Below, piece by piece: positions 1 through 9,297 of a DNA stretch of 64,000 nucleotides (position 1 is the stretch's first letter; every line of letters begins with the position of its first letter). Made by a program: the position numbers and the translations under genes. The DNA is from Bryobacterales bacterium (GTDB lineage: Bacteria > Acidobacteriota > Terriglobia > Bryobacterales > Bryobacteraceae): assembly GCA_020851555.1 (NCBI GenBank), contig JADZCM010000015.1, positions 99,015 to 163,014 on the forward strand, written 5' to 3'. The notes under the pieces are model-generated. The model worked only from the letters and a program-made list of their open reading frames with translations. It did no database searches and was not told the origin of the DNA.

Positions 1-35
1 CAGCCCGGCTGGCAGGCGAAACGCCAGTCGTTCAT
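1..35 (-). CDS. YkgJ-type cysteine-cluster protein, 5' end only
   Basis: Only the first 11 codons are inside the window, reading M-N-D-W-R-F-A-C-Q-P-G on the minus strand, and the gene runs off the left edge. A GGAGG (complement of 44-48) sits 8 nt upstream of the ATG, so the start is well supported. The opening F-A-C-Q-P-G recalls the first cysteine of YkgJ-family proteins, which bind a metal or Fe-S cluster through a CxxCxxCC pattern. The rest of that pattern lies outside the window, so the family call is tentative while the existence of a start here is fairly likely. Confidence 0.4.
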   Translation of the reverse strand, partial: MNDWRFACQPG

Positions 36-598
36 GGCTCCACCCTCCAGATGGCCAGCCGTGTCATGGCTGCTATGTGGCGTCCGCGCAAGAAAGAAAC
101 CGCACCGGGAGGGGATGGGAGGCTTTCCGCTCCCGTCTCCCGATGCGGTCTGCCCTGTGGGGCTGGGATCCGGCGCCGGTGCATCTGGGAATTCGACACC
201 CGCTGGTCAATTCCATCCCTGGTGAGGCCCGCGTCCTACTTTACCTGCACCACGAATGCCAGATGGCGACCGAAACCTGTGGTCCCCGGAGAGGCCCAAG
301 AATACCGTCAACAAATCCTATGAAGCCGCAAAAAAGTCCCTCTGTTGCAACCGTAGGCCGGTAGGATGAGGGAATGAATCCAAAACATCGTCTCCCGCGA
401 GCACGTAGTCTGGTTAGCCGCTCATCCCCTTCCTGCCAGTTGCAGCAGAGGGCAGGTTCAAAGAACCCTTCATCAATTCGCTTTGAATCCTGCAACCGGC
501 GCTCCATCGCCGCGCGTCCGTAAAGTGTTGAAACGGAAAGGCCGGGTGTGGCGGCCTCCGGCCCGGTACCGGAAGACCGCTGCACCGGGTGTGTCGCT
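36..598. other. intergenic region, no gene recognised
   Basis: About 560 bases between the leftward start at 35 and the rightward gene at 599. Open frames on both strands here are short and carry no recognisable domain. The region presumably holds the divergent promoters. I see no clear -35/-10 pair, tRNA or riboswitch. Confidence 0.4.
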
Positions 599-1966
599 AT
601 GACACAATCGAGGCTCGTGGACCTTCGCACAGTCACTCTTCTGACGTTGCTCGCTTCGGCCCTGGGGGGCGCGCTTCCGTCCCGGGCGGACGAAGACGAT
701 TTCCGGGTCTTCACGGAGCACCCCCGCCTGTTCCTGCAAACGCGCCGTTTGCGTCTTTTGGAGCGGGAGCGGGACCGTCAGTCCCTGCGATGGCGGCAGT
801 TCAAGCAGCTTGTGGACGGGAAGGCGCAGTGGCCGGAAACCGGCTTTGCGCTGGCGCTCTATGCCCGCGTATCCGGCGAGCAAGCCGCCTGCCGGGAAGC
901 GGTGCGCTGGGCGCTTGGTCCCGGCGCGGACCTGCGCCAGGCGGCGGTTGTTTTCGACTGGTGCCAGCCGGCCATGACCGCCGCGGACCCGGCGGCGCTG
1001 GCGGATGTGCTGGAACGCGGCATCGCGGCGCGAAGGGGCCAGCCGGGGCTCCCGGCTGTGCGCGACCGGGTGCTCGCCTCCATCGCCATTGCCGAAGTGA
1101 AGCCCGAACTGGCCGAGGCCGAACTTCGGGCGGTGGTGCAGGACTGGTGGCGCGGCCAGATCGTCCCGGCCATGGCCGCGGGCGCGGACGCCCTGCCGCG
1201 CGACCAGATGCTGGCCCTATTCGAGATTCTCCACGCCATCCGGGATAACCTGAACCTGGACCTGCGGGACCCGCTCCAGGGGTATTTCCGCGACCTCCCC
1301 TACTCCCTGCTCTTAAGCTATTATCCCGGCGCCTACTCCACCGCCGAAAACCAGTACCGTATCCCGGCGGGAGGCCCGACGCGGCCGGACCCGCGGAGCG
1401 CCGTGCTGGCCCGCGCCGGCGACCTCTGCCTGGTGGCTTTCGATTCGAACACGCAGGGCAGCCAGTTCCTTCAAGGGATGCTGACTCCCGACGCGTTTCT
1501 GATGCGCGGCGCCCTCGGCATCCCCTACGAGTTCCTCTGGGCCAACCCGTATCTTCCCGGTTTGAGCTATCACCACGCGCCGCCGTTTTTCCACGATCAG
1601 AGGCTGGGACGCCTCTACGTACGGTCCGACTGGAGCGACGAGGCCACCTGGCTGTGTTACCGCGATGGCAGCCTTCAGTTATTCGACCGGAACGGTCTCA
1701 AGGTTTCCAGGGCGCAGCCGGCGGCTGCACCGCTCAGGCTCGGCCGTGTGGCGGTCTGGGTCACCCAAGGCGCGGGGACCTACCGGTTACTGGGGGGAGA
1801 CCTCGACAAGGTCTTCCTGGCGGGCTTGCGTCCGGGGGGAACTTACGAATTGAAGGCCGGCGAGGAAAAGGCGTACATGGAAACGGCCGATCCCGGCGGG
1901 ATCATCGGCATCGCCGCGCCCGAACAGAAGGAGTTCTCCATCCGGGTGAGGGAGTCCCGTCAGTAG
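599..1966 (+). CDS. exported heparinase II/III-like protein, function unproven
   Basis: 455 aa from the ATG at 599, which opens a signal peptide (about residues 1-30, hydrophobic TVTLLTLLASALGGAL, then an A-x-A-like cleavage region). An upstream in-frame ATG at 548 would put 17 polar residues before the signal and is less likely. The first half is helical and arginine-rich with repeated A/L/E patterns. The second half (about 270-455) is beta-rich, with tyrosines and tryptophans and a YHHAPPFFHD segment. This helical-barrel-plus-beta layout resembles the heparinase II/III-like polysaccharide lyases of acidobacteria. I cannot identify catalytic residues with certainty. Its 3' end overlaps the convergent gene by 7 bp. 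Confidence 0.55.
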   Translation: MTQSRLVDLRTVTLLTLLASALGGALPSRADEDDFRVFTEHPRLFLQTRRLRLLERERDRQSLRWRQFKQLVDGKAQWPETGFALALYARVSGEQAACREAVRWALGPGADLRQAAVVFDWCQPAMTAADPAALADVLERGIAARRGQPGLPAVRDRVLASIAIAEVKPELAEAELRAVVQDWWRGQIVPAMAAGADALPRDQMLALFEILHAIRDNLNLDLRDPLQGYFRDLPYSLLLSYYPGAYSTAENQYRIPAGGPTRPDPRSAVLARAGDLCLVAFDSNTQGSQFLQGMLTPDAFLMRGALGIPYEFLWANPYLPGLSYHHAPPFFHDQRLGRLYVRSDWSDEATWLCYRDGSLQLFDRNGLKVSRAQPAAAPLRLGRVAVWVTQGAGTYRLLGGDLDKVFLAGLRPGGTYELKAGEEKAYMETADPGGIIGIAAPEQKEFSIRVRESRQ

Positions 1967-2676
1967 TACCAGTCCCTGATACGGACGTCGATTCCGCTGC
2001 CCTCCAGCAACTTGACCAGCGCGGCCGTGTCCGATCCCAGGTAGTGGTAAGGATAGAGAATCTTCGGCTTGAAAGCCCGGGCCGCCGCCGCAACCTCCTC
2101 GGGGGTCATGGTGAAGGGCTGGTTCATCGGCAGGAAGGCGACGGTGATGTCCTTGAGAGCCAGCATCTCCGGGGTAGCCTGCGTGTCGCCCGCGACGTAG
2201 CATCGCAACCCCCCGAAGGTCATGATGTAGCCGTTGCCTTCCCCCTTGGGATGGAAGATCTGCCCGCCGCCCGCCCGGGGCAGGTTGTAGGCGGGAACAG
2301 CTTCGAAAGCGGTTGGTCCGGCCGTCCGGGTGTCGCCGTTACGCATGACGGTGAGCCCCGGGACGCTCTTGGCGGCCGCCTCCGGGCCGAGGATGAGCGT
2401 GGAGTTCTTCCTGAGCCTCGCGATGGCGGCCGGGTCGAGATGGTCCCCGTGCGTGTGGGTGATCAGGATGACGTCGGCTTGGGGAAGCCCCTCGTAGCGG
2501 TTCTCGCCCACGGGGTCCACGTGAATCACCTGGTCCGCGTTCTCCACCATGAAACTGGCGTGGTTGATGATGGTGAGCCTCACCAGCCCTGCCGCCGTCT
2601 GACCTTCATCGACCGGACGCTTGATCTGGGCCCAGGACAGGCCGAATACCATTGAAAAGAGCAGAACAAGTCGCAT
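1960..2676 (-). CDS. exported metallo-beta-lactamase-fold hydrolase
   Basis: 238 aa from the ATG at 2676, with a signal peptide (MRLVLLFSMVFGLSWA). The metallo-beta-lactamase signature HTHGDHLD is at about residues 73-80, preceded by HVDPVG. Later motifs are GGLRCYVAGDTQATPE (the second metal Asp) and YPYHYLG (the last His). This pattern matches the UlaG/UPF0173-like branch of the superfamily, which binds two metals. The substrate is unknown. An ATG 24 nt upstream would add polar residues before the signal. The gene converges on, and overlaps by 7 bp, the heparinase-like gene. Confidence 0.8.
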   Translation of the reverse strand: MRLVLLFSMVFGLSWAQIKRPVDEGQTAAGLVRLTIINHASFMVENADQVIHVDPVGENRYEGLPQADVILITHTHGDHLDPAAIARLRKNSTLILGPEAAAKSVPGLTVMRNGDTRTAGPTAFEAVPAYNLPRAGGGQIFHPKGEGNGYIMTFGGLRCYVAGDTQATPEMLALKDITVAFLPMNQPFTMTPEEVAAAARAFKPKILYPYHYLGSDTAALVKLLEGSGIDVRIRDWYY

Positions 2677-2739
2677 GACGCACCTTTCGGTCCCATCCAT
2701 CAGCGCTCACCCGCCCGCGGATCGCTGAAGGCTGGCGCT

Positions 2740-3486
2740 CTACAGTCTGTTGATCAGGCTGGCGACGTACCCCGCGCCGAACCCGTTGTCGATGTTCACC
2801 ACCGTGATGTTGCTGGAACAACTGTTGAGCATGGCCAGCAGGGCCGCGAGCCCGTTGAAGCTGGCCCCGTAGCCCACGCTGGTGGGAACGGCGATCACCG
2901 GGCAGCTCACCAATCCGCCGACCACGCTCGGCAGCGCCCCCTCCATGCCCGCGGCCACCACGACCACGCGGGCCTGTACCAGCCGTTCGCGGCTGCTCAT
3001 CAGCCGGTGTATGCCCGCCACGCCGATATCGTGGATAGCGTCCACCTCGTTGCCCATGACCTCGGCCGTCACCCGGGCCTCCTCGGCCACCGGGATGTCG
3101 CTGGTGCCGGCGCAGACCACCGCGATCTTGCCCTTGCCGCGGACGGTGCGGTCGCCCCACACCCGGATGGCGCCGCTCAAGGGAAAATACTCGGCCTTCC
3201 GGATCTTCCTCTTGACGAACGCAGCCGTCTTCGCGTCGGCGCGCGTGATGAGGACGTTTTTCGCGCCCTTTAGCAGGTGCGCCGCAATGCCCAACACCTG
3301 TTCGGGGGTCTTCCCTTTGGCGAAGATCACTTCGGGCATCCCATGGCGCAGAGCCCTGTGGTGGTCCACCTTGGCGAACCCGAGGTCCTCGAAAGGCATG
3401 TGACGCAACCGGTCCACGGCGGCATCGACGGGCAGTTTCCCGTCGCGCACCTGGGCCAGCAGTTCGCGCATCTGGTCGGCGGTCAT
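2740..3486 (-). CDS. larB: LarB, nickel-pincer cofactor biosynthesis (NaAD carboxylase)
   Basis: 248 aa from [10 protein letters not shown] at 3486, matching the usual LarB length. A longer frame reaching 3630 adds a Cys-rich non-conserved extension. The C-terminal half has the PurE-like fold sequence: [13 protein letters not shown], then [10 protein letters not shown], then [14 protein letters not shown] and PTSVGYG. LarB carboxylates and hydrolyses nicotinic acid adenine dinucleotide, the first step toward the nickel-pincer nucleotide of lactate racemase and related epimerases. No larC, larE or larA is visible nearby, so its partners must be elsewhere or the copy is an orphan. Confidence 0.9.
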   Translation of the reverse strand: MTADQMRELLAQVRDGKLPVDAAVDRLRHMPFEDLGFAKVDHHRALRHGMPEVIFAKGKTPEQVLGIAAHLLKGAKNVLITRADAKTAAFVKRKIRKAEYFPLSGAIRVWGDRTVRGKGKIAVVCAGTSDIPVAEEARVTAEVMGNEVDAIHDIGVAGIHRLMSSRERLVQARVVVVAAGMEGALPSVVGGLVSCPVIAVPTSVGYGASFNGLAALLAMLNSCSSNITVVNIDNGFGAGYVASLINRL

Positions 3487-3898
3487 CTCAAAGTCTGAGA
3501 ATAGCAGTTCGAATATGGCGGCAACAGCAGGGTGCAGAGTGGGCGTGCCCAACGTGCTCCGCTGCTTGCCGGCGCTGGCCTGTGCGTCCTGCGCGATCCT
3601 GTCCTCGCAGCAGCAGCCGGCGTTCCGCACCAGTGTACACGTCGTCGAGGTTTCCGTCGTGGCGGCGGGCGCCGGGGAGCTCGCGCCCGGTCCCTGGCCG
3701 GACGCATCGCTGCAGATTGCCGGCCCCAGTCCGGTGGGAGGTGGACGGGATTGCGAGAACTCCCCGCGTGTGCGATGTTGATGCGTGGCAGCCGTGAAGG
3801 ACGCGGAGTGGAAGACCCGGGGCGGGAACCAAGGCGCCGCGGCCGGGCAATTTCCCGTCCGGTGCGTTGGCGTTGCCCGGCTGCCGCAAGGAGGCTCG
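3487..3898. other. divergent intergenic region
   Basis: About 410 bases between larB (leftward) and the alpha/beta hydrolase gene (rightward). Open frames on both strands cross it, but none has recognisable sequence and all extend antisense into neighbours. The only clear signal is the ribosome binding site AAGGAGG at 3888-3894 for the rightward gene. Confidence 0.45.
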
Positions 3899-5884
3899 AT
3901 GACGCTGGCACGAGTCGCGCTGGGGCTCCTGGCGCTTCAGGCGATAGCTTTGGGACACGTCACGCGCGTGGTTGTGGAGAGCCGCGCTCCGCTGGCCGCG
4001 AGCGGCCGCCACGTCAAGATTACGGGCCGCTTCTATGGCGAACTTGACCCCAAGGCCCCGCAAAACGCAATCATCAACGACATTCAACTGGCTCCCCGCA
4101 ACGCGCACGGGCGTGTAGAGTACTCGGCCACGTTCACCCTGATCCTGCCCTCCGCCCCGGCCGCGATCAGCGGCGTCCTGCTCTACGAGGTGCCCAACCG
4201 CGGCAACTCGCCGCTCAACGCCCGGCTCTCCGCCGACGACCTGGCTGCGGGCCACGTCCTGCTCAGCAGCGGCTGGCAGGGGGACCTCGCCGAACGTACC
4301 GGCATGGAGACCATCCGGGTGCCCGTCGCCCGCAACCCGGACGGGAGTTCCATCACCGGACCCGTGTTGGCCCGGCTCATGAACCTGCCTGCCGGCGCAA
4401 ATACCGCGCCGCTCACCACCGGCTACGGCGCACTTCTCTATCAGCACCCCGCCTCGATGGATACCGGTTCAGCTTTGCTCACCAGGCAGGCCTCCGAGGA
4501 CGGCCAGCTCATTCCCATTCCGAACGCGGACTGGGCCTTCGCCGATTGCAGCCAGGTTCCATTTCCGGGCCGCCCGGACCCGTCCAGCATCTGCCTCAAG
4601 GGGGGATTTCAACCGGATCAGCTTTACCGGGTAGTCTACACGGCCAAGGACCCGCTGGTGCTCGGCATCGGGCTGGCGGCCACCCGTGACATCGTGTCCT
4701 TCTTCCGCTACGAGCAGCGCGACGGCGCCGGGGAATCCAGCCCGCTCGCCGGCCGCATCCGGCACGCCATCGGCAGCGGCACTTCGCAGTCCGGCAACTT
4801 CATCCGGACGTTCATCCACCTGGGTTTCAACCAGGATGAAGAGGGCCGCATCGTCTGGGACGGCGTCAATCCGAACATCGCCGGGCGGCAGCTTGCGATC
4901 AACTTCCGCTTTGCGATTCCGGGCGGCGCGGCGGAGCCTTTCCAGCTTGGCAGCGAGGCCGTGTTGTGGTGGGGTACATACCGCGACACCGTCCGCGGGC
5001 GGCCCGCGTCCTCGCTGCTGGACCGGTGCCGGGCCACGAAGACCTGTCCCAAAGTCATGGAGACGTTCGGCTCGGCCGAGTTCTGGGGTCTCCGCATGTC
5101 GCCGGGGCTGGTCGGCACCGGAGCCGATGCCGACATACCGCTCCCGCCCGAAGTGCGCCGGTACTACTTTCCGGGCGTTACCCACGGCGGCGGACGCGGC
5201 GGCTTTGACCTGAACCTGAAGCCTCCGGCCGGCTGCGCGCTCGCCGCCAACCCCAACTCGACGGCGGAAAGCATGCGGGCGCTGCGGCGGGCGCTGATCG
5301 ACTGGGTGGTCAAGGACGCGCCGCCTCCGGAAAGCCGCTACCCGCTGCTCCAACGGGAGGAACTGGCGGCGCCGGACCGTCGCTCCATGGGGTTTCCCGC
5401 GATTCCGGGCGCGCCCCTTCCGGACAACATGCTCAACCGCCTGCCAGACCACGACGTCGGCCCGGATTTCCGATACAACGATGTGTCCGGCGTCGTCTCC
5501 CGGCAACCGCCCGCCATCCTTCGCACGATCCCGATGCTGGTCCCGAAGACGGATCCCGACGGCAACGAACAGGCGGGCGTTCCGCTGATCCTGAACCAGG
5601 CGCCCCTCGGCACCTACCTGGGATGGAATGTCACCGCGTCCGGCTACCTCAAAGGACAGACCTGCGGTTTTGCGGGCGGCTTCATCCCGTTCGCCCGGAC
5701 CAGAGCCGAGCGGCTGGCAGAGGGCGATCCGCGGCCATCGCTGGAGGAACGCTACGGCACGCACGAAGGATATGTGTCGAGAGTCCGCGCCGCTGCCGAA
5801 CGGCTGGTCCGCGAGCGTTTCCTGTTGCCGGAGGACGCCGGCCGGATCATCGAGCAGGCGGAGGCGAGCGCCATTCTGCGCTGA
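3899..5884 (+). CDS. exported alpha/beta-hydrolase domain protein (Abhydrolase_10 type)
   Basis: 661 aa. The ATG at 3899 is fixed by AAGGAGG 5 nt upstream and by a signal peptide ([19 protein letters not shown]). The N-terminal 250 residues form a beta-rich region. The hydrolase core follows with [12 protein letters not shown] (about residues 298-309), a plausible nucleophile elbow whose serine is flanked by glycine. Other conserved stretches are [22 protein letters not shown] (likely the late catalytic His) and [15 protein letters not shown]. The size and order match the large alpha/beta hydrolase domain proteins common in acidobacteria. The substrate is unknown, possibly esters. Confidence 0.75.
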   Translation: MTLARVALGLLALQAIALGHVTRVVVESRAPLAASGRHVKITGRFYGELDPKAPQNAIINDIQLAPRNAHGRVEYSATFTLILPSAPAAISGVLLYEVPNRGNSPLNARLSADDLAAGHVLLSSGWQGDLAERTGMETIRVPVARNPDGSSITGPVLARLMNLPAGANTAPLTTGYGALLYQHPASMDTGSALLTRQASEDGQLIPIPNADWAFADCSQVPFPGRPDPSSICLKGGFQPDQLYRVVYTAKDPLVLGIGLAATRDIVSFFRYEQRDGAGESSPLAGRIRHAIGSGTSQSGNFIRTFIHLGFNQDEEGRIVWDGVNPNIAGRQLAINFRFAIPGGAAEPFQLGSEAVLWWGTYRDTVRGRPASSLLDRCRATKTCPKVMETFGSAEFWGLRMSPGLVGTGADADIPLPPEVRRYYFPGVTHGGGRGGFDLNLKPPAGCALAANPNSTAESMRALRRALIDWVVKDAPPPESRYPLLQREELAAPDRRSMGFPAIPGAPLPDNMLNRLPDHDVGPDFRYNDVSGVVSRQPPAILRTIPMLVPKTDPDGNEQAGVPLILNQAPLGTYLGWNVTASGYLKGQTCGFAGGFIPFARTRAERLAEGDPRPSLEERYGTHEGYVSRVRAAAERLVRERFLLPEDAGRIIEQAEASAILR

Positions 5885-5957
5885 GGCCTCCGGCGGCGTC
5901 CTGGTTTCACCGCTCACGCACGCGGCGCCCGCCGGGCTCCGCCCCGGCAAGGCCGGC

Positions 5958-6404
5958 TCAGAAGCTGAGAACGTCCCCCGGCTTGAGACCGTACTTCTTG
6001 GCCATTCCTCCCGCCATCTCCAGAACGTAGAGCGCGTCGTGGTTCCCGCCGTAGCTCGGACAGGTCCTGGCTTCCCCCGGACACGGCGGCGTATCGGCGG
6101 AGATCTCGACAATCCGCTTGCCGGCATCGAGCCAGATAATGTCCAGGGGAATGCGGCACTGGAACATCCAATAGGAATGGCGGCCGGCTGTGGGGTGAAC
6201 GAAGAGCATCCCGCGGTCCGGAGCGAGGGATTCCCGGAACATCATGCCGCGCTGCAAATCCTCTGGGCGGGTCAAGACCTCCGCGCGAATCTCGCGGCCG
6301 CCGGGCAGCCTGATCTCCATCAAGCCCTCATCCAAGGCCGATTTCCGGGAACAGCCCACAGGTATACACAGCGAGGCGGCGATGACCAGGATGAGTCTGC
6401 GCAT
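5958..6404 (-). CDS. DUF192 lipoprotein
   Basis: 148 aa from the ATG at 6404. The leader MRRLILVIAASLCIPVGC ends in a cysteine that could be lipidated, although the -3 proline departs from a standard lipobox. The DUF192 core is clear: TRPEDLQRGMMFRESLAPDR, then GMLFVHP, SYWMFQCRIPLDIIWLD, and the tail GLKPGDVLSF. DUF192 proteins are small exported beta-barrel-like domains of unknown biochemical role. A longer frame reaching 6653 has an implausible Arg-rich extension. Confidence 0.85.
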   Translation of the reverse strand: MRRLILVIAASLCIPVGCSRKSALDEGLMEIRLPGGREIRAEVLTRPEDLQRGMMFRESLAPDRGMLFVHPTAGRHSYWMFQCRIPLDIIWLDAGKRIVEISADTPPCPGEARTCPSYGGNHDALYVLEMAGGMAKKYGLKPGDVLSF

Positions 6405-6757
6405 ACTCAGGAGAAGCCTACCACACGGTTGGAACCGGCGGGCTACCCCACCACTCTGCGGCGCGTTTTCCGGCGGTGCGCCCCTCTCCGCTAAGGAGAT
6501 TGCCCTACGAAGCTGCCGACGACGCCGGCGGGCAGGCCCGGGAGCATACCCTGCACGGATGTCCGGCCGGGCGCTCGCGCGGAGAAGCAAGAACCCCGCC
6601 TCAAATCGCCAGCGGGCCCTCATCGGAAGTCCCCGCACTGACGATGAATCCATTGGCCGGCCGGAGCGCGGCTCTCTGAGGCGTGGACTCGGCCTACGCC
6701 GGCGAACTGAGCCCGGGTCCTCGGAGCGTCTCCGGGCGGTGGAAAGGCGCCTGAACC
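6405..6757. other. divergent intergenic region
   Basis: About 350 bases between the DUF192 gene (leftward) and the HDOD gene (rightward). I found no gene, clear promoter or strong hairpin. It must carry the promoters of both flanking genes. Confidence 0.4.
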
Positions 6758-7618
6758 ATGAGTGTTGAAATGACCTCTGATCCGGACGTGAAGTTCTGGG
6801 CGTTGCGCGAGCTGCCGCCGTTTCCGGCGATCGCGACCAAGCTGCTTCGCCTGTTCGCGGACGACGACGTGGAGATCCGGGAGGTGGTGAACCTGATCCG
6901 CGCCGACACGGCGTTCTCGTCGGAGTTGCTGCGCGTAGCCAATTCGCCCATCTACGGGCTACGGTCGCAGGTCAGCAGCGTGCAGCACGCCGTGGTGATT
7001 CTGGGCTTTGACCGCATGCGGTCCTTCGCCATGACCATCTCCATGAAGAACTTCCTGAGGACGGCTATGCGCATCGACGTGCTGCGCCGCGTCTGGCGGC
7101 ACAGCCTGGCATGCGCGTTGGTCGCCGAGGAGCTGGCCCCGTTGTTCTGGCGCAACGGGGATCGCACTTCCCGTGACCGCGCCTATACGGCCGGACTGCT
7201 GCACAACCTGGGACGCCTGGCGCTGCTGGTCAAGTACCCGCAGGAGTACGCCAATCTGCTCGCGGTGGTCTCCGAGAACCCGTTCGACGTGCTCGAAACA
7301 GAGCGGGAACTTTTCGACGTCGACCATTGCGAGGCCGGTGGCTGGCTGGCCAAGGCCTGGACCTTTCCGCCCGAAATCGCCGAGGTGGCCGTCAGCCACC
7401 ACGAACCGCCGGTTAAGGGCGAGGCTGACCTCACGAACCTGGTCCGCTCCGCGGTCCTGCTCACCGACTGGCTCGGTTTTGACGTGACGCCCTTGCTGCC
7501 GCTCAAGACAGCCGCGGAACTGGAAGCCATGCTGCCCGAATCCGCCTGCGCCTTTCTCGAGGCCGACATGAGCCCTCGCAAGAGGCTGATCGTCCAGAAA
7601 CTGGACTCCTTCGACTAG
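6758..7618 (+). CDS. HDOD domain signalling protein
   Basis: 286 aa, almost entirely one HDOD domain. Diagnostic stretches are LPPFPAIATKLLRLFADDD near the start, LIRADTAFSSELLRVANSP (about 47-65), VSSVQHAVVILGFDRMR (about 72-88), AYTAGLLHNLGRLALL (about 142-157) and VAVSHHEPP (about 210-218). The HD-type metal residues are only partly kept (HN rather than HD), so it is likely a non-catalytic signalling domain. The ATG at 6758 is preferred, with an in-frame ATG at 6770 as the alternative. It is followed by a new promoter, so it is probably transcribed alone. Confidence 0.85.
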   Translation: MSVEMTSDPDVKFWALRELPPFPAIATKLLRLFADDDVEIREVVNLIRADTAFSSELLRVANSPIYGLRSQVSSVQHAVVILGFDRMRSFAMTISMKNFLRTAMRIDVLRRVWRHSLACALVAEELAPLFWRNGDRTSRDRAYTAGLLHNLGRLALLVKYPQEYANLLAVVSENPFDVLETERELFDVDHCEAGGWLAKAWTFPPEIAEVAVSHHEPPVKGEADLTNLVRSAVLLTDWLGFDVTPLLPLKTAAELEAMLPESACAFLEADMSPRKRLIVQKLDSFD

Positions 7619-7657
7619 CGACCCGCCGGCAGCCCCAAAAAAAACTTTCGGTACCAG

Positions 7658-7686
7658 TTGGCAAGGCCCGCGCAGTTTCGTATAAA
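7658..7686 (+). promoter_or_regulatory. sigma-70-type promoter for the LysW-like/thioredoxin operon
   Basis: TTGGCA (7658-7663) and TATAAA (7681-7686) are separated by exactly 17 nt, close to the TTGACA/TATAAT consensus. Transcription would start near 7693 and leave a leader of about 20 nt before the next ATG, with AGGAGG at 7706-7711. Confidence 0.7.
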
Positions 7687-7715
7687 GATGATTGCGGCCT
7701 GTTGTAGGAGGATTG

Positions 7716-7919
7716 ATGGTTACCTGTCCTGTGTGTGACGCCCAACTCGACGTGGAAGAGGACGAATTGGACGAGGGCGATCTGATCACGTGCGACGAAT
7801 GCGGCACGGAGTTGCGGGTTCTGGGGTTGGACCCTCTCGAACTGGAACCCGTCGAGGAGGAGGAGGAAGACGAAGAGCTTGAAGGGGAGGAGAGCGACGA
7901 CGGGGAGCGGTGGCGTTAG
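7716..7919 (+). CDS. LysW-like small zinc-ribbon protein lacking the EDWGE tail
   Basis: 67 aa. The ATG at 7716 follows AGGAGG (7706-7711) by 4 nt. Two CxxC knuckles (CPVC at residues 4-7 and CDEC at about 28-31) are followed by a very acidic tail, and LGLDPLELEP matches the LysW/ArgW amino-group carrier family. In lysine- or arginine-forming LysW the chain ends in EDWGE, whose terminal glutamate carries the intermediate. Here the chain ends D-D-G-E-R-W-R, so the carrier residue is absent or displaced. No lysine-biosynthesis genes are adjacent. It heads an operon of thioredoxin-fold proteins, so another role is likely. Confidence 0.75.
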   Translation: MVTCPVCDAQLDVEEDELDEGDLITCDECGTELRVLGLDPLELEPVEEEEEDEELEGEESDDGERWR

Positions 7920-8313
7920 CCGCAGGCAGGTCGTGCTGACAGCCGCCGGCGGAGCCCTCCTCCGGATTCCGCGGAGCGCCGGCGCGCGCCTCAGCGGAAC
8001 GCAGTCGCAGACGCGGCAAGCCTACGCCGTGGTGGCGGGGACTGTCTTCCGGGACGACGGGCGGGCGCTTGGCGGCGCGCGGGTCACTTTGAAGCCCGCG
8101 CCGGAGGAGGGAACGGCTTCCAGGGGCAAGTCTCTCTCCGCCGTCGCGGACCAGAGGGGCGAATTCGCCTTTAGGGTTCCCGCCGGGCCTATGCGCTATA
8201 ATGTGGCTGCGGAGGCGCCGGGCTTCAAGGCCCAGGGGAAGTTGGTAAGCGTGAGCGGCGACGAACGGGTGGATATCTACTTCCAGCTCGAGAGAGAGGG
8301 ACCTGCGAGATGA
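7879..8313 (+). CDS. exported carboxypeptidase-regulatory-like domain protein
   Basis: 144 aa from a TTG at 7879 that lies inside the 3' end of the LysW-like gene (41-bp overlap). No ATG or GTG gives a better start. A Tat-like leader SRRQVVLTAAGGALL (residues 14-28) is followed by one carboxypeptidase-regulatory/CnaB-like beta-sandwich (about 48-138): VVAGTVFRDDGRALGGARV, then ADQRGEFAFRVPAG and VAAEAPGF. This fold is a small structural or ligand-presenting domain in exported proteins. It overlaps the next gene by 4 bp (ATGA), indicating translational coupling. The start codon is the main uncertainty. Confidence 0.65.
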   Translation: MKGRRATTGSGGVSRRQVVLTAAGGALLRIPRSAGARLSGTQSQTRQAYAVVAGTVFRDDGRALGGARVTLKPAPEEGTASRGKSLSAVADQRGEFAFRVPAGPMRYNVAAEAPGFKAQGKLVSVSGDERVDIYFQLEREGPAR

Positions 8314-8687
8314 AATTGCCGGCCGGTCTCAGGGCGGGACGGATAGCGCTGGCTCTGGCCTTGCTGGCCGTCACGGTAACGGGCGCCTATTCTCAGAGGA
8401 AGAAAGGGGAGGACCAGAACGCGCGCTCGGTGCAGGGAGTTGTGGAGGACCCGCAGGGGAAGCTTGTGGAAGGGGCCGTCGTCCAACTGAAAAATACCAA
8501 GTCCCTTCAGGTGCGCTCGTTCATCACACAGAAGGAAGGCAACTACTACTTCCACGGGCTGAACCCGGACGTGGAGTACGAGTTGAAGGCGGAGTTCAAG
8601 GAATTGAGCAGCCCGGTCCGCCGGTTGAGCGTATTTGATTCCAGAAGGAACGCAGTCATAAACCTGAAGCTGGCGCCATCACAATAA
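8310..8687 (+). CDS. exported carboxypeptidase-regulatory-like domain protein, second copy
   Basis: 125 aa with a signal peptide (residues 1-28, RIALALALLAVTVTGAYS). It contains one carboxypeptidase-regulatory-like domain: VQGVVEDPQGKLVEGAVVQL, then FITQKEGNYYFHGLNPD and YELKAEF. It overlaps the preceding gene of the same fold by 4 bp and precedes the redoxin gene by 31 bp. The two small proteins are diverged rather than recent duplicates. Confidence 0.75.
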   Translation: MKLPAGLRAGRIALALALLAVTVTGAYSQRKKGEDQNARSVQGVVEDPQGKLVEGAVVQLKNTKSLQVRSFITQKEGNYYFHGLNPDVEYELKAEFKELSSPVRRLSVFDSRRNAVINLKLAPSQ

Positions 8688-8718
8688 GCCGCGTTCTGCG
8701 GAAAACTGGGAGGAATCA

Positions 8719-9297
8719 ATGAAGCGAATGTTGTTACTGGGTATAGCGGTGTTCGCCGCCTCGGCGCTGTACGGCCAGGAGTTCAAGCTGGGATCGGCGG
8801 TCACCGACTTCAGTCTCCAGGATCTGAGCGGCAACCAGGTCGCCTTCTCAGGTCTGAAGGGCGACCTGACCGTGCTGATGTTCGTCGCTACGCAGTGCCC
8901 CGTGTCGAACGCCTACAACGAGAGGATGAAGGAACTCTACAACGATTACAGCCCGAGAGGCGTGAAATTCGTGGCGGTCAACGCCAATAACACCGAACCC
9001 GCCGCCGAGGTGGCCGCGCACGCCGCCAAGCACGGTTTCGGGTTCACGGTCTACAAGGACGAGGGCAACCAGGTCGCGGACCGCTTCGGGGCGCAGGTCA
9101 CTCCCGAGGTCTTCCTCATCGGCCGCACGGGGACCATCCTCTATCACGGCTCCATAGACGATTCACAGAACGCCGCCAACATCACAAGCAAGGGGCTTCG
9201 GCTCGCGCTCGATTCCACTCTGGCCGGCCAGGCCGTGGCCAAGGCCCAGACCAAGGCCTTCGGCTGCACCATCAAGAGGGTGAAGCGGGTCTCGTGA
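8719..9297 (+). CDS. exported redoxin (AhpC/TSA-like thioredoxin fold) with a single active-site Cys
   Basis: 192 aa with a signal peptide (MKRMLLLGIAVFAASALYGQ). The domain runs from about 24 to 170: AVTDFSLQDLSGNQVAFS, then VLMFVATQCPVSNAYNERM, and the cis-proline region AQVTPEVFLIG. The active site is CPVS, so the resolving cysteine of CxxC thioredoxins is absent. This points to a thiol peroxidase-like or structural role rather than a disulfide oxidoreductase. A further Cys near residue 182 might act instead. Its TGA overlaps the GTG of the next gene, so the two are coupled. Confidence 0.8.
   Translation: MKRMLLLGIAVFAASALYGQEFKLGSAVTDFSLQDLSGNQVAFSGLKGDLTVLMFVATQCPVSNAYNERMKELYNDYSPRGVKFVAVNANNTEPAAEVAAHAAKHGFGFTVYKDEGNQVADRFGAQVTPEVFLIGRTGTILYHGSIDDSQNAANITSKGLRLALDSTLAGQAVAKAQTKAFGCTIKRVKRVS

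Noticed and set aside
36..598. Riboswitch or tRNA in the leftmost gap
   Set aside because: No conserved riboswitch core or TpsiC-arm pattern could be found; only a small GGTTC-AAA-GAACC hairpin.
3488..4447. Minus-strand open frame upstream of larB, possible larB extension or extra gene
   Set aside because: No conserved sequence; it is antisense to the hydrolase gene, which has a clear start and signal peptide.
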